A stretch of 64,000 nt of DNA from Paragyromitra xinjiangensis (taxonomy: Eukaryota > Ascomycota > Pezizomycetes > Pezizales > Discinaceae): assembly GCA_038503065.1 (NCBI GenBank), contig JBCAMK010000001.1, forward strand, positions 3,658,001 through 3,722,000, given 5' to 3'. The notes beneath the pieces were generated by a model. The model did no database searches. It saw only the letters and a program-made list of their open reading frames with translations, and was not told the DNA's origin. This document shows, piece after piece, positions 1 to 11,516 of this stretch. How positions within the stretch are numbered: the stretch's first letter is position 1; every line of letters begins with the position of its first letter. The translations under genes were made by a program, and so were the position numbers.

Positions 1-147
1 CGGCTATCGGCCTATCACTGCCTGTTGTCTGTAAATAGTACATACCATAGTCGCCAAGTATTCCGTCGACGGACATATCAGAAAGCCCCTGAATGTACTT
101 TTCACGGTCTTCAAGCGCGAATTGTGATTAATTAATCCGGATTTCAT
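1..147 (-). other. Possible partial coding exon at left edge
   Basis: On the minus strand an ATG at 147 opens a frame that stays open to the window edge. A second minus-strand frame over about 1-100 is also open and reads more like protein (it includes EDREKYIQGLSDMSVDGILG). I cannot tell which frame, if either, is coding, and I recognise no family. It may be the edge of a gene lying further left. Confidence 0.2.
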
Positions 148-251
148 GTGTCATTATCATCCCATCATCTTTATTATTTATGGCCTTCGTAAACGCCATC
201 AACTCGTGCTCCATACTCCATACTAAACGCGGTTGGATATGATAAACTGAT

Positions 252-1367
252 CTACACATGTAGCCCCAGCCTGCCTGTGGATAGAACTCCTCGATCTCCG
301 CATGCGGACCGCCATTCGATACTTAATTGGCCCAAAATAATCTTATCCGTGGTCGATTCATCATCCTTTCTCTCTACGGTGCCGTCAGGTTGCACCAAAA
401 AGGCCACCTGCATAACATCACGGCTTCGAAGAAGCGGTGTATCTCTTGGATCGTTCCCAGCACCCACTCCTGTAGAGCCCTCCCAATTAAGGCTTAAAGA
501 TTTCCAACCTCTTTTCGTCCCTAGATTCACCATCTCCAAGGAAATTGGACCGTCACCCATGTTCTCCAATTGCGCTTCTAATATCGCTCGGCCTCCAGGC
601 AGCGACCCGATCTTCGTCCTAATGGTCAAACACTGCTGTGCGATAAACTGATAAAGTTTCCTAAATGTTCGCACTCGCCCTGGCAGCTTCTCTACCTCTT
701 CATCGTCTAAAGCCTTCGGCGCCTCCGTATAAGTTACTGTGACTGCCAAAACATGGTTCCCCTCTTCTTTCAGGTCGTATTTCACAATTTTTTGGGTGGA
801 TCGCCCGATCTCTAGATCTGTGCTTTGCCGCTCATCACCCCCGAGCTCAAGATTCAATGTCTGTGAGGGGGTTTGCATTTCTGCGCTAATACGGACACCA
901 GTGACCAGAGATTGGGTCTCATTATTTGCTGAAAGGCAGCAGCTAAAGGATTCTCCGATGTAGGCATTCCCGAAAGCAGGTGGAAGAGTGAGCTTGTGTG
1001 ATGTCAGCCACCGAGATTCTTGTGCCTTTTTTCACGTGTCATTTTTTTTCTTTGGCCACACTTTTATGATCTACATATTTCGGAAAACGTACCAATGGAC
1101 TGAGGATAAATGGGTTGTCAAGGGGGTGTGAAGGGTAAGCGTGGGACTGTCGTGATATCGCCTCCAATTCTGGAGCTTGGAGAGAAAGTACGTCGGCAGG
1201 AAGTGTGTGCTGCTCTGCCAGAGAGGGCCTAGAAAGTCTATCCTTAGATCAGCAAGGAGTCAGATCAGGATATTTTGGGATCGCTGCGCAAGGAAGGCTT
1301 ACCGAAGCACCTTCAGGGAGATTGAATGGGGCTCCTTAACCTCTGACAATGCTCGTTCACGGGGCAT
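252..1367 (-). CDS. TRAPP complex subunit 13-like protein (DUF974)
   Basis: Three exons on the minus strand: 1367-1303, 1237-1093 and 992-252 (introns 65 and 100 bp), giving 316 aa. The first exon starts MPRERALSEV and reads into SISLKVLRLSRPSL across the first splice. The next block has LPPAFGNAYIGESFSCCLS, then VRTFRKLYQFIAQQCLTI and LENMGDGPISLEMVNLG, all characteristic of the TRAPPC13 family. TRAPPC13 is an accessory subunit of the TRAPPIII tethering complex, which acts on Rab1/Ypt1 in ER-Golgi and autophagic trafficking. The last exon ends shortly after SIEWRSACGDRGVLSTG, so the C-terminal beta domain of animal orthologues appears to be missing. Fungal members are often shorter, so I read this as family variation rather than truncation. 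Both splices keep phase. The gene is divergent from the SWIM/RING gene. Confidence 0.85.
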
Positions 1368-2516
1368 TTCTATGATGGTATTTCGATAATAGCTATGGTT
1401 TGTCGTTTGTCTGCAGTATCGTGGCACTCGAACCTGGACCCAAGGATGGGAGTTGCGCCAAGCTTTCCAATCCCAGCCCAGTTCCTTTTTTAACCCCACA
1501 TAAGATGTATATCGCTGTGGTTACCTACATATCATATCGCAACCTCCTGCGCGGCGCATATGACATAAGACTCAAAAACACTGGGGAGTTGTCTATTCTT
1601 TTATCCGAGACCAAATGTCGGTACCTTTGCAGCGCATAGATAGCCTGAACCTTATCCTTGACACGCTGAAAGGTAAGTATGCCTCACATCTGTGTTCGCT
1701 GAGCTGCATACTCCAGGAAGTAGTAGTATCAAGAAAGTGCTTGAGCTAAGTAGTAGGATAGGGCGCGGAATCTTTGCGGCTTAAAGCACTAAGGCAGGAA
1801 TGGTGATAGTCCTGACCCAGGACGATTTCGAAAAACATATACAGCACTCAATACTTCTACATTATAGCTGGTAATGCTCTTCCCGCTTGCGTGTTGCCTA
1901 TTACTACATTTCTTGCTTCATTTCGTTTTCTTTTCCCTCCCTCTCTATACATCTTTCTAAAACGTTTCGCCTTTATCCAATTCGACGTTAACCCTTTCTC
2001 CTTTCTTGCATTTCTATTCTTTGTGCAGTAACGGGCCAAAAAGATGTGATTCTTCAGGGAAATCCGTAATGCACCAGGCGATCGTTCTTGGGTTAGGTTC
2101 TATGCTTAATCACTCAGAAATCAGGCAGAATATTGACGCAATCTTGAGGCAGGGGTGATCGTGTATTCTGCTTTGCGTGACATTGAGCAGGGAGAGGAAC
2201 TTTTGATATCATAGGGCCCCACTTGACTTTTGAAGATGTAGAAGCTGCCGAGATCAAGGCGGAAGAAGAGGAAGAAGAGGCAGACGGGTTTGGCATGTAT
2301 GTGTGTGTGTGTCTGTGTTTCAGGGTTAGGGTTTATATTGTCTGCAAAGCTGATTGCCAAGCTTTCGTCTCCACGTCATTCCCCTGCACATGTGACTCCC
2401 CAGTAACGCTCAAAAGCTTATTGGATAGCTCAAGATCCCTCGATCCTGTGCCCACCTCAGCACTAACTAAGACGAAAACAACAGAACAAAGTACATATTT
2501 ACCAACAATCTTTACA
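1368..2516. promoter_or_regulatory. Divergent intergenic region, TRAPPC13-like / SWIM-RING
   Basis: About 1.15 kb between two divergently transcribed genes, so it presumably holds both promoters. A short GT run lies near 2298-2312. An open frame from 2223 runs into the SWIM/RING gene, but its first 98 codons are low-complexity and the family-like sequence begins at the 2517 ATG. I see no RNA gene or repeat of note. Confidence 0.4.
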
Positions 2517-3882
2517 ATGGGTCGTCAAGATAAAGGTAGTTCGGCCAGTACCTCAACGCGTATTACGCGCTCCCGTGCTCGCATTATCGATCTCACCGAA
2601 GATAACTCCTCCTTACCACAGCCCTCAGCTGTTGTAGCTCCAGACCCAGCTCCAAAGAAGCGTGGCCGCAAGCGCAAGGTTAGCGAAGAGAATAATGGCG
2701 ACGGGGACAGCGAATTGGTCGTTGTTCAACCGAAGTCAACGTCAGCGAAAGCTAAAACGAAAGGAAAAGCTAGGGCAGAACCAGTTGTTGCAAACAAACC
2801 AAGTCCAAAGAAACAAAAAAAGGATGTCCCCGAGGAGAAACGCCTTTCGAGGTGGCGTACTCAACCACCCCAACAGCTTAGGGATAGGATCCATAGGTGT
2901 CTCACCCAAAGAATGGTTGTACTTGATAGAGAGAGGGATATGGATAGTTATCCGCCACAGGAGAAATTCCAGATTGCTGGGAGTACTGGAAATGTTTATC
3001 GAGTTCATATCAAGAATAAATCAACCTGCGACTGTCCAGATGGTATCAAGGTTGGTACTCCTCTTCAAGGGAATTTGAAGAACACTTTACTGATGGTTTG
3101 TAGAACGGACTCTGCAAGCACATCCTTTACGTATGTCGCCACGGCTCTATACATGTGTTTAGGCTCCGCCTTTCGACGTCATAACTCACAGTGCACATTA
3201 AATAGGTGATGATGAAAGTCCTGAAAGCTCGCGATGAGTTAGTCTATCAATCGGCCCTTCTGTCATCTGTAAGGACTAGAGATATTCCACGATTTTTACG
3301 TGAAAGATACTGAGAATAGTAACTTCGATTTTCGTAGGAGCTTGAGCAAATCTTCGAAAGTGCACCGCCAGCCCCGGCGAGGGACGGGGTAGTTGCAAGT
3401 AGTACACGGAAGCCCCTCGAGGATGATGACTGCCCCATCTGTTACTCTGAATTCGATAATGAAGAGAGTACAGTATATTGCAAAGCCCAATGCGGAACTA
3501 ATATTCATGAAGTATATCTCCTATTTTTCCCTTCCCCCCGGCTATTTTCTTCCAAACACACGTTCATAGTCTTATAAATATCCTTTATAGGCCTGCTTCA
3601 ATCAGTGGGCAGCAACGAAGGGGGTTGGCCATGTCACTTGTGTTATGTGTAGGCAACCATGGCAAGGAGATGGCAATGCCCAAGAGGCTCTTGCTAAGGG
3701 AAAGGTTGGTGGCGAGGGCTACGTGAATGTAGGTGCTCAGCTTGGGATGAGTGGCTATCGTGGTATGTGGTGTCCGTCATAAACACTGGTGATTTTTGTC
3801 TATACTTACATTAGGCACAGATACTTCCACGTACCACTCATATGGTTATGGTTATGGTTACCGTCGTAAGGGATGGTATTAA
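2517..3882 (+). CDS. SWIM and RING zinc-finger protein (putative E3 ubiquitin ligase)
   Basis: Six exons: 2517-3050, 3104-3130, 3206-3268, 3338-3511, 3591-3762 and 3815-3882, giving 345 aa. The N-terminal ~125 residues are basic and low-complexity (KKRGRKRK, SPKKQKKD). A SWIM zinc finger is assembled across two splices: CDC near residue 172 in exon 1, and CKH in the 27-nt exon 2 (NGLCKHILY). A RING finger follows in exons 4-5: CPIC, then YCKAQCGTNIHEACFNQW and CVMCRQPW. The C-terminus is Gly/Tyr-rich (YGYGYGYRRKGWY). SWIM-plus-RING proteins of this layout are usually ubiquitin ligases; the substrate is unknown. The start at 2517 fits the family's MGRxDKG-like beginning better than the upstream in-frame ATG at 2223. 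All five introns are 52-79 bp and phase-consistent. Confidence 0.85.
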
Positions 3883-5230
3883 AGTTTTTCTCTCTTCCAC
3901 CCGTTTACGCTTACTCTATTTTTCTATCTCAAATTTGTATGCTCGGGGGTGGCCCACAACTATCGTGAAGTTCAGAGCTATCTTGTTTATATAATTACCA
4001 TCATCATAAGAAAATTTCTTCCAAAAAAAAACTACTAATGTCACTTGGATTTCCTTTCCACATGTCGACCATTGCTATAATGTTCATCATATAGAGTCTT
4101 GGATGTCGGCTACTCCTAGCCACTTACCATACCTATTTTATAGTGTTTCTTAGCTAACAATAAGCACTTAGGATTCGATAAAACGGGCTAGATTCAGTAC
4201 CTCGTATCCACACATGATCACCCACCGCAGTACTAACCAGGCGATATGATGCTTGTATATCTGTGTCAGGATTAATCCTATCTCAAAGCAGTCTTGATGC
4301 TGCAGTATGGTCAAAAGGAGCCGCCTTTGGTACTCTTGTTCTTCACAATCAAGGTTAATAGAATTAATTTTAGCCAAGACTCTTGGTTGGTAATGTAACT
4401 GCATTAGCATAGTATATGGACCAGGAACTTCAGGTGATAGGATATTAGGAGGCCTTGACTTTTGTATATCCTATGGAACTACATGTAGTGCCGCGTTCCC
4501 ACAAATCAGACTAGCTAACCATCGCATTTAAGTGCGGCTTACCGGAGTCAATTATGAAACTGCACATGGTCGGTGCGTCCTTGCCTAGAAATGGTGAAGA
4601 TGCAATTAACACAGCGATTCTTATTTCGATGAAACCTATCACAAAAGAGCTGGTGTTCCGGGGGTGGGGGGTGCGCCTTGGTACTGGCCGAGCTCTGCGA
4701 ATCAATCTAATCCAAATGGAATCGCACAAGCTCCAACCCTAATCTAAAATGTCGCAATTGACGAGAACTATACCATTGCTGGCAACCCACTCGTCTACCC
4801 CCGGATCTGCGACACTATTCCCACTAGAATCCCGTGAGTAAATACGTGGGCAAATCTTTCGGTACTTTAGCTCGGTAATACGTTTTGCAAAGTATAGGGC
4901 CATTGATTTCTCCGCTGTCTCTAAGAATTTGTTATTAATCATCATAAATCACTCGGCCCTAAAACTCTTGTCATGTTTGTATTTTGCTCGTAAACACTAT
5001 CCTTGACCATGCGATTAGTTATGCTACATTCATGCGAGAGACCCCGAATACATCGAATTCTGAAGCTTTCAATATTTAGTCCTGAGCCTTAGGTTTGGAC
5101 GTATGCCGTAGGTTGAATTAAAGTTGTGGCGCAACACACATGTGGCTGAACATCATGCCGAAGCGGTTCCAGACCTTCACTACGGCAAGTCAGCGACGAC
5201 TGAACCCACAACCTCAACAACCTCAACGAC
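3883..5230. other. AT-rich intergenic region without a recognised gene
   Basis: About 1.35 kb, AT-rich. It holds only short chance-length frames. One minus-strand frame over 4945-4511 is open apart from a single TAG at 4736-4738, but it matches no family I know. It contains the promoter of MED18 at its right end. Confidence 0.4.
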
Positions 5231-6033
5231 ATGGCGAAACCTCAACATATCCCTCAATTTCAGAAATCCCATCAAGAGCTATCGCTCTACTCTCATATCC
5301 CGGCCTCACGGCAACCACCAGTCCTCCGCATCATCTCCGGTATCACAGGGATGTTACCAGATAGCTCTCTCCATCACCACCTTGTCTTTAAACCGAAGCG
5401 ACCGAAACAACTTGGGCCTGGAAGTGGTGCGGAGTTGTATTATGTTCAACTAGTGTCAAGAGTTGAGGAGGGAGAGGATGGGAAGGGGAAGGAGGACGGG
5501 AGATATGAGCTACGGAAACAAAAGTGGAAGATGACCTTAGAAGATATTCCAGAACCCACAAGGAAGCCTGTCACGTCAAGAAGTGTGCTAAGCTCTAATG
5601 TAGCTGAAGGAGATGCGGTGGCATTCATGGAGAGTTTGGGTTACACGTACGCTTCATATCTCTGTTTTTCTGGAGCATTTCCTGTGTTGACAGCTTCAGA
5701 TTTCAATCTGCCTATTTCACGAGATCCTCGCAGCTAATCCACAACAATATTATCATAAAACTATCTCAAATTCTACTCCCACCGCCAACCCCTCCCTCAC
5801 CAACTCCTGCGCTGGATGCGGTTTTCGGGAATCCATTTCCAACGTCCTCGCTGACGGCTCTTGATCCTGCAAAGTCGTGGATACTCAAAGCTTCTGTACG
5901 AGTACAGAGTAATCAAGATGTGGAAAGCTTAAACACTGGCGCGAACGAGCTGAAGGGATTTAAAGAGTTGTTGAAGGGGATGTGTGATTTAGAAGTTGCA
6001 GAGAGGTTGGCATTAGACACAAGGGTTCGATGA
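5231..6033 (+). CDS. MED18: Mediator complex subunit 18
   Basis: Two exons, 5231-5646 and 5694-6033, giving 251 aa. Med18 (yeast Srb5) is a head-module subunit of the Mediator co-activator, acting with Med20 in RNA polymerase II initiation. The near-N-terminal block HQELSLYSHIPASRQ, a following HHLVFKPKRP, WKMTLEDIPEPTRKPVTSRS and LIHNNIIIKLSQILLPPP match the fungal Med18 order and spacing. Exon 1 would read on into an unrelated frame. Splicing the 47-bp intron at GTACGC...TTGACAG restores the expected stretch from GYTFRFQSAYF into LIHNN. The protein has about 18 residues ahead of the usual start block, so a slightly later start is not excluded. Confidence 0.85.
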
Positions 6034-6310
6034 GCAAGGAGTTTTGCGATCTAAAATGGACGAAGGAGTTCTGGTGCTTATGTGTATCAGGACCATAGGG
6101 CTTCCTGTAGTAATATAACACCTTTCAAAGATATGCATTCTGTACTAGTGAAATACTAGTTCCGGGGGTTTAGTATTGCCGGGTGGGGGCTCCACTAGTG
6201 AGTAGAACTTCGGGGGCTGGAAAGAAGTTTAAAGGGGATTCCCTTCTACTTCTTGCACTCCCCTAACATATCTTCCTCCATCTTATAAGTATCCTTAATA
6301 AATCCTCAAA

Positions 6311-6899
6311 ATGGATCACTTGAGTCACCATCAAGAATCAACCAACCTTCATCAGACGGCTCCTCTACATGTGCCTGCTGGCTCTATCCTCTTCCACCCC
6401 AGTCACTCAATGGCCAACTCCTTCACAAAAAACTACACTGGTGTTCCCATACTTTTCTCATCCCTTGCGCCAAATAACAACGGCACCTTCCTCGGTGCCT
6501 GTCTTGTAATATTTTTCACGGCCTTCACCTATCGTGGACTGGTGTGCTTTAGAGTTTATATGGAGGCCACACACTGGAAGTTAAAGAAAGGAAATAAATT
6601 GAAGCAAGACTATCAGTTTCTCAGGGATGCGGGACGGTGTCTGTGTGCTTTTGTTACGGCTATGGTGGGGTACGGGCTAATGCTAGTGGCTATGAATTTT
6701 GTTCTCGTGAGTTAGGCATACCTTATGCTTCGTTCCGTTAGTTTGATGGAAAATATGACCAAATTCGCTGATATTGGTGCTATCGCTTGGGCTGTAGGCA
6801 TATTTCTTCGCCATTATAGTTGGGTTGACGGCCGGGGAGTTTATATTCGCCAGATTGACGGTTGGAGCTGGTACTAGTGGGATACACCTAGGATGTTAA
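6311..6899 (+). CDS. Ctr-family copper transporter
   Basis: Two exons, 6311-6706 and 6798-6899, giving 165 aa. Three hydrophobic segments fit the Ctr fold. TM1 lies at about residues 55-77 (GTFLGACLVIFFTAFTYRGL). TM2 holds the Ctr signature MxxxM (GYGLMLVAMNF, ~residues 118-130). TM3 after the splice holds GxxxG (IVGLTAGEF). Ctr proteins trimerise to move Cu(I) across the plasma or vacuolar membrane. The N-terminus has His-rich sequence (MDHLSHHQ) but no clear MxM methionine cluster, and the last residues are HLGC, a plausible C-terminal metal ligand. The intron (6707-6797) keeps phase; without it the protein ends inside TM2. Whether it sits in plasma or vacuolar membrane cannot be told. Confidence 0.85.
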
Positions 6900-7257
6900 G
6901 ATCAACATTTTTCTTCGCTGAAGCTGCCGTAAACTTCGATATGTCAATTTTTCCATGGTAATGTCAGGGTAGTCTCGAAAGATTCGTTTCGTGTTTTCTC
7001 TCGGTTACTGCTTTTCGAAAATAATTGTGATTGATATGCTGGCATATCAATCCCCTAATGCCAACAGGCAATGAAATGAGTTCGAAGGAAATTCTACAAT
7101 TACAGTGACCTATGAAGCTTCGTACTAATACAATATCCTAACCGGTACCTACCTTGACCCTTTTCCCTTCATTGCCAAGTACTCCATGCCTATTTTAAAC
7201 AATCTATAAGGGAACCACAATACACTAGACCCGCTACAGGCTCCCAGGAAACATCTA
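6900..7257. other. Convergent 3' intergenic region
   Basis: About 360 bp between the Ctr gene and the AVT gene, which converge. It should contain both 3' UTRs. I see no gene or repeat. Confidence 0.4.
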
Positions 7258-9145
7258 TCAACAGGTTGCCGTATCTCCACCTCCCCTAATAATTTTGAGA
7301 AAGCTTTGAACGACGGAAATCCCCATTACCGCAACACCGAAAAGTGCAGTGGCCGCAGCAACATATGTCCTCCATGTTCTCCTCGCAAGCTTAATATAAC
7401 ACAACGGTGGTAGAATATACGCCAATGCGCATGCACTTGTTGCGCCAATCAACTCAAAAACAACCCCAAGATCGCATGTCAACAGGCTTAACGCCATTGC
7501 TGATATTACCAATGCCGTGGTAAACAGTACATGTCTCTTCATGTTAAATGGGGAAGAAGGGTAGTAGTACGTCTCCATTACCTCCCTGCATACAAATGCC
7601 TCAAGGGGAAGGGTAGTTAGCATGTTCAACCCAAAGCAGAATCGCGCGATGTTAACCATAGTATTATCGGTAGGGAAGTTGTTGAGGACGTTCCCGGCGG
7701 TCTTATCGCCGAAGGTGAGGAAGCCTGAGATAGCCATGATGAGGCAAGCAAACATAGAGATACCGGTGGAATAGTGGGTAACGCGAGCGAAGCGGTCGAG
7801 AGTGGGGGTTTTAAGGGAGCCGTAGATGAGCAGGGAGTTGTGATCTGTAGGTCGTATTTGAATACAGTTTCTGTTGGGTGGGAAATAGTGGACTTACGGC
7901 AGACGAACGCGAAGGAGATAACCCCAATTGCTTGGAAAATTCCATCATTGATCCACATCATCTCCCCCCCGATCTTTCCTCTATTCTCCGAGGGTACTGT
8001 CCAACCCTGCGTTACCACAGTCAAAACGATAACCAGCATACTGATTAGCGCTAATGTGCTTGCTTTCGCTAGTTTTGCAATATCTCGATATAGAGATAAC
8101 GGGTAGGATATCCCTAATATAAAAATGACGATACAGGCTCGCCGATTGGTTAGGAGGCCGAAAACAGGAACCTTTTCGAGCCATGGGAAGAGCGCAGATA
8201 TGACGTGTGGGATGGTGTCGCCGACGATTATGCAGAATGCAATCATGCCACCAAATGCACTGCCATTGCGATTAGAGTCAGGGCTTAGGACTAGGAATTG
8301 GCGGAGGAGTAGGACTCACAATGCCCATTGTGCAATCTAGATTATATTAGCTTGGTACTTTGGACGGGCGACGAGGTGAACTCACGGATATCGCAATTAA
8401 GCCTGGCTTGCCGAAACATGCGCTGACAGTCGCTTGAAATGATTGGGCGCCGCTGAGCTTCGAGTTTATTACTATTAAGTTTATAGTCCAGTCGACCTAT
8501 CATTTCTTTGATCAGCCCAGGCCGCACAAACATTTCCCGCAGCAGCTTGTAATACCGTAATTGTTAATGCAACCAACAAAAACACGCCCATCCCAAGCCC
8601 AGCTTGTCGAAACGCATATGGTTGTCCTACACTCTATCAGAACCCTGCCGCGTGGCCCTCGCAGAGACTCACATCCTCGTCCCGCAGTACAGAAGTAGCT
8701 CACCAATGATCCCCGCGCCAATGATACTATTCGCCATATTCATGAACGCCATCTTCATTCCGCTTTTCGGCCTGTTCCCTTCGAGCAGCTCTTCGAATTG
8801 AAAAGCAGCTCTCCCTAGGGTCACTAATAACGGTGCTCTATTCCCCCTTGAATCACCACCCTCACCCTCATCGTCACTGTTCAAGTAATCCTCTTCCTGC
8901 GTCCAACGACTATCACCACCACCTCCTCTCTCCTCCTCGTCGTCGTCGCCAGGAGTTTCATCGAGCGCAAATCGGACACGATTGGGTGTGCGCGGCACAG
9001 GCTGTAACGGTGGAACAGGAGTTGGGGCTCGCGCGCGTGTGTCGGTTACGATTAAATCGTCGGAAGAATGAGTAGACGAGAGGGCAGAGGAGAGAATACT
9101 GTCGTTGGAACTCCGTCGGTGGAGGCTAGTGGTTTGGTCGGTCAT
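7258..9145 (-). CDS. Vacuolar amino-acid transporter of the AVT family
   Basis: Six exons on the minus strand: 9145-8704, 8626-8556, 8496-8386, 8336-8320, 8259-7898 and 7844-7258, giving 529 aa. The first ~130 residues are a Ser/Thr/acidic cytosolic tail. The transporter core starts at MAFMNMANSIIGAGIIGQPY, the conserved first helix of the AAAP family (Avt2/SLC38 type). Further landmarks are VDWTINLIVINSKLSG, GGMIAFCIIVGDTIPH, FAFVCHHNSLLIYGSL and GLNMLTTLPLEAFVCREV. AVT proteins are H+/amino-acid antiporters or symporters of the vacuole. Exon 4 is only 17 nt (IAQWA plus two bases), yet skipping it breaks the frame. Donors and acceptors are GT-AG throughout. Closest known type is Avt2, but I do not assign the symbol. 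Confidence 0.87.
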
Positions 9146-10061
9146 TTCGAGCTCAAGGCATTGTTCGGGGGAGAGGAGCTACAAGAGAAACAGCTCGGGG
9201 GGAAATGGTGGAGTTGTGTCAGAATTGCAGGGATCGGCAACGGATGCGATCTGCAGGGCTCTCCCGAGCTATTTACGGTTGTCAGCCACAAACATCAGTA
9301 ATCACTCGGCTGAGTATTGTCGAAGGACAGAAGTGATTGGTTCTTTCCTCTACTATCTCGGGCATATCTCTCTGAAATGTCCTATTTCGGTAATGGAGAA
9401 TATCATACTGCCCAAGCGACACGGAAATACAGTTAAATTAGATCTAGACCGGTAAAATCGAAAAGGATGCAGAAATAAGAATCAATCAAAAAAAGGTAGA
9501 TCAAAGAGAAAATAATCAATATCAAACCTCTTCCGGCTTCCCCGACAGTTCATCAATGACGCTCTTAGTAGCAACCCATAGGAGATCTTGTCAATAGGGA
9601 GGGGTTCGTTGTATCTTACTCCTGGGACTTATTTAGATTGGAGCGCATTTAAAAAGCAGTGCGTCTAGCTGTCACTCTTCGAAGCCACCCTGGAAGGCGA
9701 AAGTCACAAAACTCCCATAGAAGTACAAGCTTAGGAGTAAAACTTCACACTGCCAGAACCGGAGGGTCTTGCGGTTTCTGTGAGGAGCTATCCGCTATTC
9801 TTCATACGTAAAACTTGGTGCTGCTAGGAGCGCCATATATAAAATCATGCATGATCACTCGTTCAAGTTCAACACGAAACCTCGAGTTCAGACACCTGAT
9901 ACTAACCAAAACTCGAAATGATCTAGGAATTCCCTAAATTTACTTCATATTCTCCTTCATCCTAACACCCGAGCAGGCCGCCGGGACCTGTTTACCCTAC
10001 CCGCCCTTTGATTCACCCTCTGTCCCCAAAACCTAACTCACCTACGCGTGTTCCACCAACC
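9146..10061. promoter_or_regulatory. Intergenic region upstream of the AVT gene
   Basis: About 0.9 kb serving as the AVT promoter on the minus strand and the leader of the small hypothetical on the plus strand. Short open frames run across it but none resembles a known protein. The right end (about 9955-10061) is pyrimidine-rich, as fungal leaders often are. Confidence 0.35.
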
Positions 10062-10361
10062 ATGGTATCGTTTTCGTCATTACCTCTCTGGCTCTGGTAC
10101 GCCAACCCACCATACCCCCGGATCGCCCCCAGCAGATTGAGGGCCCTCCGAGAACTCGAAAACTACGACGGGCAGCAATATCTAGACATCCTAGAAGCGC
10201 TACAACACCACCTCGCACGCGCTGACATCAATTTCTATATCCTTCGTTGTCTCCAATTCAGCACCACCACCATTCTCCTCTGTTTAGACTACCTGACCCT
10301 TGATGAGAACGGCGGTTTCCGGGTGCAATGGCCCATGATATCTGTGGTAAGGAATCCCTAA
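10062..10361 (+). CDS. Small hypothetical protein
   Basis: A 99-aa frame beginning at an ATG in good context (ACCATGG), preceded by a pyrimidine-rich leader. I do not recognise it. The middle is charged and helical-looking (RLRALRELENYDGQQYLDI), followed by a hydrophobic patch (FSTTTILLCLDYL). A consensus donor (GTAAGG) at 10347 and an acceptor ending at 10403 would instead give a 102-aa product ending at 10427. It lies between genes that are clearly conserved, so it could be lineage-specific or a chance frame. Confidence 0.35.
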   Translation: MVSFSSLPLWLWYANPPYPRIAPSRLRALRELENYDGQQYLDILEALQHHLARADINFYILRCLQFSTTTILLCLDYLTLDENGGFRVQWPMISVVRNP

Positions 10362-11516
10362 CCACGAAGCATCCGATATAAAGCGTCCACTAGCTCAAAA
10401 CAGGTCGTAACTTTTAGCATTTCATAGCAATCTTCCGTAATGCCTGGTATCTAGCTCCTCCAGGCTACATCTGTGGTCTCCCTACGTCTGGAGATCCGAA
10501 TGACATTGTCATATATCCATATGTAGACATACCCCCCCCCCCCCCAAATTCCCTTTCTGCACAGCAATACCACAGAGGCTAAAATAATATTTCCAAATAG
10601 TGGCTTAAGGCTACTACTTGCTTTAGTTTTTTCATGAAGGATTTGTTATTTATGATCCTCATCGTTATGTTCGCTTCTCCGATCCCAATTTACGCGATCT
10701 TGAGTTTTATCTACTGGTACGTGTCTACCCGTAGATCTTTATATTTTGTTGAATGAAACCGGCGGATACTGAGTTCTGTGGTGGTAGGTCTTTGTTTGTG
10801 GTTACTTGGTATTTTAATATTACTAGGGTCGGGGAGATTTATAAGGCTGCTGAGGTTTGGGATAGTATAGAGACTCTGTGAGCAGTATACAAATATCATA
10901 GAGGGTTGTTGGTTTCGTGTTTGGGAAGAGGGGGAGGACTTGCTTGGGAGTAGCGACGAAGGTTTTGAGTATCGCCGAGAGCGTTTGTGTCGGTAGTACA
11001 TGTAGCTAGAGATACATATAGTACAAAAGGTCTTAAATAACCGTTTGGATTTGCGAAGAGTTCCACGAAAACAACAATTGCATTCAAAGTTCCTCAATTC
11101 GATCCATATATATGGCGCCATTATAACCTAAAGGGTTGGATACATACATGAATTATCCATCAATCCATCAATCCATATCTATGACCGGTGGGAATCAAAC
11201 CGAGTGAGACTAGATGATCTTTCACTACTTCACAAAAGCAGGCAGTAACAAACTTTGCTTCATTCGTTTGAATTCTACGCAATACTTTTTTTGACAGCCG
11301 TAAACACGTACAATCCAAAATAGAAAAGGAAAGAAGAGCAATCCAAGGAGTAAGAGAAGAAGGAAAAAAACTAAAGTAACGTCACAACATAAGAACAGAG
11401 AGAACCACAAGAAACCAAAGACGCAGACAGTTTGAGAGTATACTACAAGAGCAGAGCAGAGCAAGCGGACCACCTCCGCTTCCCCCCCAATTTCCCCTCC
11501 AAAATACCTAGGTTAT
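10362..11516. other. Intergenic region
   Basis: About 1.15 kb downstream of the small hypothetical and downstream of NOP58. It contains a homopolymer C tract and a short repeat of ATCAATCC near 11157-11173. The right end (about 11300-11460) is A-rich on the plus strand and may be the NOP58 3' UTR. Confidence 0.35.
10532..10545 (+). repeat. Poly-C homopolymer tract (14 C)
   Basis: Fourteen consecutive C residues. Such a tract is prone to length error in sequencing and to slippage. Confidence 0.9.

Noticed and set aside
4511..4945. Minus-strand frame open except for one TAG, about 140 codons
   Set aside because: No resemblance to any family I know, poor composition, and lengths expected by chance in AT-rich DNA. 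Not strong enough for a pseudogene call.
11183..11212. B-box-like GGTTTGATTCC on the minus strand suggesting a tRNA
   Set aside because: The T-arm stem does not pair and no anticodon or acceptor stem can be built around it.
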